Of a stretch of 64,000 nt of DNA, positions 59,932 to 64,000 are shown piece by piece. Both the position numbers and the translations under genes were made by a program. The stretch covers positions 1,329,501 to 1,393,500 of the forward strand of contig BSDZ01000015.1 of the NCBI GenBank assembly GCA_030268105.1, in the 5' to 3' direction. Within the stretch, counting starts at the first letter, position 1; each line of letters starts with the position of its first letter. Below the pieces are notes generated by a model. The model was not told where the DNA came from, did not search any database, and saw only the letters and a list, made by a program, of their open reading frames with translations. This DNA is from Volvox africanus (Eukaryota; Chlorophyta; Chlorophyceae; Chlamydomonadales; Volvocaceae).

Positions 59932-62900
59932 TTATGGCGGTGTGGGCACAGTGGGCACGGTGTAGAAGGGGCAGCAGGCCTTGTTGGGGTTGAAGAGGAA
60001 CAGGTAACTGCATCAAAACAGCAATGACGGGGCAGGACGTGTCATCAGGGCGCGGCGAGTAGATCACTCACGAGTAGATCATCACTCACTCAGACTAATG
60101 AACGCATTGCGGTTTGTACTTCAGGAGCCTCAGGAGGGGTTTATTTGGGGTTGGAAGGAAATAGAAAAGGGAGTTGAATTGCATCGCTAGGAACTGAGCA
60201 CGGGAAATTGTAGGGACAGAAGTCGAATTTTAGCAAGCCGAATGATCAGCTCTGTTTGAATGGGTAGATGGCTACTGCGAGCCACAGCTCAGGTTGCAGG
60301 ATCAAGGATCCAGGCTGGAATGTTATCAAACGCCTCGTACCCGGGTGCTCAGCCGTCGACCATCCGACCGAGCAAGCTGGGCGGCATTTCACTTTCTACG
60401 TAATCTCACCCGACCCAACAGTTTGTCTTATCTTGTGTCATGCTCACCATTTAGGGCCGAAGCAGAAGTCCGAGAGGGTGGTGCCCTCCTTCAGCTCAAT
60501 GCAAACCTTGGCATTGGAGGCCTGGGCAACGCTCCAGTTGATAGGGGTCCCTGCATGCATGGAAAAAATAGTACTTAGTCTTTAGCCGCAGCAGCCGGGC
60601 GTCACGAAACCGGCATTCACATATGCGGACAAGTATGGATTTGCGCATATGCGGGTATGCGGGTATGCGGGTATGCGGGTATGCGGGTATGCGGGTATGC
60701 GGGTATGCGGGTATGCGGGTATGCGGGTATGCGGGTATGCGGGTATGCGGGTATGCGGGTATGCGGGTATGCGGGTATGCGGGTATGCGGGTATGCGGGT
60801 ATGCGGGTATGCGGGTATGCGGGTATGCGGGTATGCGGGTATGCGGGTATGCTTACACTTCAGGACGTTGCTGTTGGCGCCGTTCCACGAGGCCGACAGG
60901 GTGACCGGCGCGCCAGTTGCTGGGACCAGTGACAGGCTCTTAACGGCGGAGCTCAGGGACTGCTCTGTGGGCCGAATGAGTAAGAGGGCGCCATGTGGGG
61001 GTAGTTTAGAAACTGCATTAAGTGAAGCAAGCAAACACTCAAACAGTCAAACACCCAGATTGGCAAGCTCTGGCCCATAATAATGCCCACTTATCAGAGA
61101 ATGGGCGCTGTTTCATACACACTCAAGAAGCAATACAGCCGTCGATGAAGAAAGTGGAAGGTACGACGCCTCGTACAGTTAACGATGTTACCCCACTTAC
61201 TGGCGTACAGCTCAATCTTCAGTAGCTTGTCAACGGCACCGCACCCGCTCTGCATACGGGGCAGGTTTGAAGGCACCCAGGCCACCCGGGCAAGGAGACA
61301 GGACTTCGGACGCATAGAGAAACAGCCTCGTTTGGTTCGAATAAGGCCCGTTCGGGTGAAGTCCGCATTCGTTGCTATCAATTTCATGCAAGGCAGCTTC
61401 CTCGTCTTCCTAATCAACCGATGTGATGAGGGACTAGTGTGCTTATCTGCACCGATTCACTCCATTGTATTTGTCTCCAAACACGCGAAATTGACAAATT
61501 TCAGCAGAGCAAGAAATTTATCTATTCGTACAATCTATTCGCCGGGCCGTAACATCCGCCTTTTCAAGGAGGCATGGGGAATGGGACATGAGACATCGCC
61601 CCCGAGCCCATTTACCGGCATGTAGTCGGTGGTGGTGGTAATGGGCAGGCAGTAGGTCGTGGACTTGGCGTTGACGGTCGTGGTGACGGCGCCGGTGGCC
61701 ACGAACGGGGTCGAGCCTGGGTTGTAGTCGCATCTGAAGTGGCAGCGGAGGCGGAAAGGTCAGAGGTGCTGCATTCTTACAATTGGAGCCCTTGTGCTAA
61801 CGAGTTAGGTGTTACTCAAAGCCCTTCTGGAGCCTACCTTCGGCATCAGTTGCTGGACAAGATGAAAGCAGGGAATGATAGGACGACGCATAAAAAATAA
61901 AATAATATTCTTGAATCCACTCAACACCAACTGAAAAGTAAGCGATGGAGTCGAGTGTACGTAAGGCTGAGTACGCAAGTACAAGATAAAGACGCATGAA
62001 AATACATGCAGGCGATCAAATGTAAGCCCACACACAAATCGTGATGTTTGAACGCGAGCGCGTAAGGGACGTATCATATCGCGTAACGCCAGCCACTTCA
62101 TCATACCAGCATGGTGGGCCAAGAGGCCCTTGCCCCCCCAAACTTACGAGCAGTTGATTGGGACAAGAGGGGCTGGGGGGGTGACGACACCCACGACGTC
62201 AATAGGGCAGCAGTCAAACTTGCTGTCCCAAAGGACGGTGTTGCACTGGCCAGGGATTCCGTTCGGTGGCGGCGTGCACAGCTGATCCAGGCTGAGACAT
62301 CCCTTGCCGGCGGTGTTGGTGCCCAGGGACACGCAGATCTCAGCGCCATCGGCGTCGGACATCTTCAGACCCAGGTTCGTGATGCGGAGGATGACGCCGG
62401 CGGCAGTGCCGGGGGCAGGGTCCAGGGTGGGCTGGGTGGGGGTCGGGACGCCGTTCAGAGTGGACCGGAGCTTCACACCGCTGATCTTGCAGCTGGGGTT
62501 CACGTTCAGCTGCGATTCGGGAAGGGGGGGAAGGGTAGGGAAACGAGAGGGGAAGGGGGACAGGTGGGTATACATTGCATGTAGGGAGCTCGTTCGACTC
62601 CGGATGCAGTGAGCAGAGCGGCAGACAGAATTGGGTTTCATTGTTTTGTCCATCAGGACCCCGGACTTGCCGCATTTCCCGTCGTCCGCCCCGAGGGCCC
62701 AAGTGACTACTCATGTGACAGCTCGATAACGCGGCACACGAGCGAGTGAAGCAGCAGCTTTAGGCAGAAAGCAAGCCATACGTCAAGCAGGGCTGCTCAA
62801 GGTGCACCGGAGTAAGCCCCGGACGTGCATGCGGGTACGGTTCGTCCCAGACAGAACTGAACGTCGTTACGGGGACGGACAGAGAAATAAAGAAAAGGAT

Positions 62901-63620
62901 TATAACGCGATTCGCTTTCGTTCAGATAAATACTATAATTTAAGACCACCAATTATAGCGATATATGCCTTTGAACAAGTGAATTCATTGAATTTCGCTG
63001 TTGGGAGTTTAACAGCGCGATTCGCGGTCCTCATAGGTTTTGCGATCGCTTAATGAATGTTCTAAAACGTATAAATTAGGAAAATCATAGACCAAAGATA
63101 TAGCAGAAAATAACCGAAGCGAACGGCAAACGCACATGGCGGAACATTATAGCACATACCTCAAACTTGCGCAAGTCAGCCGAGCAGCAGTAGTCTTTAC
63201 ATCCAGCTGGAACATTGACCTCGATCTTGAAACAGTACGTGTTGTTTGGCTTGACCGTGACAACAGAGTTGACAGAATACGCCGACGGCGACTTCTTGCA
63301 AGAACTTGAGTATGGGAAGGGCAGGGCCTGGGCGACGGCGACCCTACGACAAGAAGCGACCAGGACTAGCGTCATGTGTATTCAAGGAAAATGTGGTGCC
63401 GAACAAGGTGTCGGCAACACATCACGATGCTCGTGATTAGCAAATGCCGGCATTCCCGCAGCAAATCATGATCCTCAAATTTAGCGGTTATCAACGTCAA
63501 GCTTGTGCCCGAGTGAGATCTATGTCCTTCTGGAAGCCATGAGCCACGAGGACAACCTTACAAGGTGACGAGGACTTACAGGCCGAGCGTGAGAACCACG
63601 GCAAGCATGTGGGACTTCAT
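59932..63620 (-). CDS. Pherophorin 2 (secreted ECM glycoprotein)
   Basis: Eight exons (minus, 5' to 3'): 63620-63580, 63343-63160, 62509-62148, 61733-61616, 61249-61201, 60964-60857, 60550-60448, 60007-59932; every junction is phase-consistent, giving 346 residues. Residues 1-20 (MKSHMLAVVLTLGLVAVAQA) are a classic signal peptide. The N-terminal pherophorin region shows LPFPYSSSC, NTYCFKIEV, CCSADLRKFE, then LNVNPSC, TLNGVPTPT, LRITNLGL, LSLDQLCTPP and FDCCPID. A very short Pro linker (VVTPPAPLVP) leads to the second region: CDYNPGSTPF, TTYCLPIT, DKLLKIELYA, QSLSSAVKSL, KVCIELKEGTTLSDFC, and the end LFNPNKACCPF. It is a compact pherophorin without a hydroxyproline-rich rod, probably an extracellular matrix protein. 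Exons 5 and 6 have the same lengths (49 and 108) as in pherophorin 1. Confidence 0.92.
60651..60850. repeat. 8-bp minisatellite, 25 perfect copies, in pherophorin 2 intron 6
   Basis: The unit GCGGGTAT repeats 25 times without a visible error. It begins immediately after the six-base splice donor GTAAGC (60856-60851, minus strand). It lacks stop codons in several frames of both strands and so creates spurious open frames. Confidence 0.97.
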
Positions 63621-64000
63621 CCTTGCAATTACTTGCAGTAGTAGCCTCAATTTCACGTAATACTTCGCTCCCTGCGTATTTGTAGCAACGCCATAGGCTT
63701 GCCGTACACCTTGTCGGTGGGCGGCGGGCACTCCATTACATTGGCGTTGTTAAGTACGTCGAAAGCCTTATACCACCAACACTGAAGAACGTTGTTGGAA
63801 ATAAATCTAGACTTGTTTCTTAAGGCATATGATATAAATGATACGGTCGATCGCCGAGATCCGGATAGCAATTCCTTACTTACGCACCCTAATGGCCTGA
63901 ATAATAATAGAAGCTACAAACGCTATATGGACTTGTATATTCTGTACTCGTTCTCATGGTTTTCACCGAATGTGTGACGAATTCCGGTGTAGTTGCAGAT
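63621..64000. other. 5' flank of pherophorin 2
   Basis: Promoter and 5' UTR of pherophorin 2 are expected here. A minus-strand open stretch (63653-63871) lies directly upstream of the start codon but shows no family resemblance; nothing else is recognised. Confidence 0.4.

Noticed and set aside
60582..61080. Open frames on both strands encoding repeated CGYAGMRV or HTRIPAYP peptides
   Set aside because: Produced by the 8-bp minisatellite, whose unit lacks stops; they overlap real pherophorin 2 exons on the minus strand.
63653..63871. Minus-strand 72-residue open frame just upstream of pherophorin 2
   Set aside because: No homology seen and no splice signal linking it to the gene; more likely 5' UTR or promoter sequence.

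Overview
This is a nuclear window from a volvocine green alga (Volvox/Chlamydomonas relatives). The evidence is two pherophorin genes (extracellular-matrix glycoproteins of this lineage), many short GT-AG introns, TGTAA polyadenylation motifs, dense microsatellites, LTR retrotransposons and a tRNA-derived SINE. There are no bacterial operons or organelle genes. Exon structures below were built by hand from splice sites, reading phase and family resemblance; most junctions are phase-consistent.

Layout. 34-145 (+): last exon of an upstream gene. 1559-10705 (+): MRE11, the double-strand-break nuclease, about 17 exons, with a long RG-rich and acidic tail. 11501-12804 (+): a glycerophosphodiester phosphodiesterase-family protein. 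13663-24192 (-): acylaminoacyl-peptidase (APEH), 18 exons, with a presequence-like first exon; its introns hold a TATAA pentamer array, TG-rich tracts and an inverted repeat beside telomere-like units. 24926-30182 (+): an unrecognised 1538-residue Ser/Ala/Gly-rich protein ending in a basic coiled coil, divergent from APEH. 30183-35565: repeat-bearing, no convincing gene. 35566-40380 (+): pherophorin 1, 8 exons. 43250-53962: transposon nest, in which a complete chromodomain Gypsy element (45240-52710) sits in a Copia element that is partly inverted-duplicated. 55692-56157: tRNA-derived SINE with an 18-bp target duplication. 56215-56765 (+): pherophorin pseudogene copied from the gene on the right. 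59932-63620 (-): pherophorin 2, 8 exons.

The housekeeping genes (DNA repair, lipid turnover, N-acetyl-peptide hydrolysis) show no shared pathway. The right half is a pherophorin neighbourhood split by transposons: two convergent pherophorins of matching exon architecture plus a rearranged partial copy. The most notable points are the young Gypsy insertion with gag and pol in one frame separated by a single UAG, the inverted Copia duplication, the SINE with two tRNA-like modules, and a perfect 25 x 8-bp minisatellite abutting a pherophorin splice donor.
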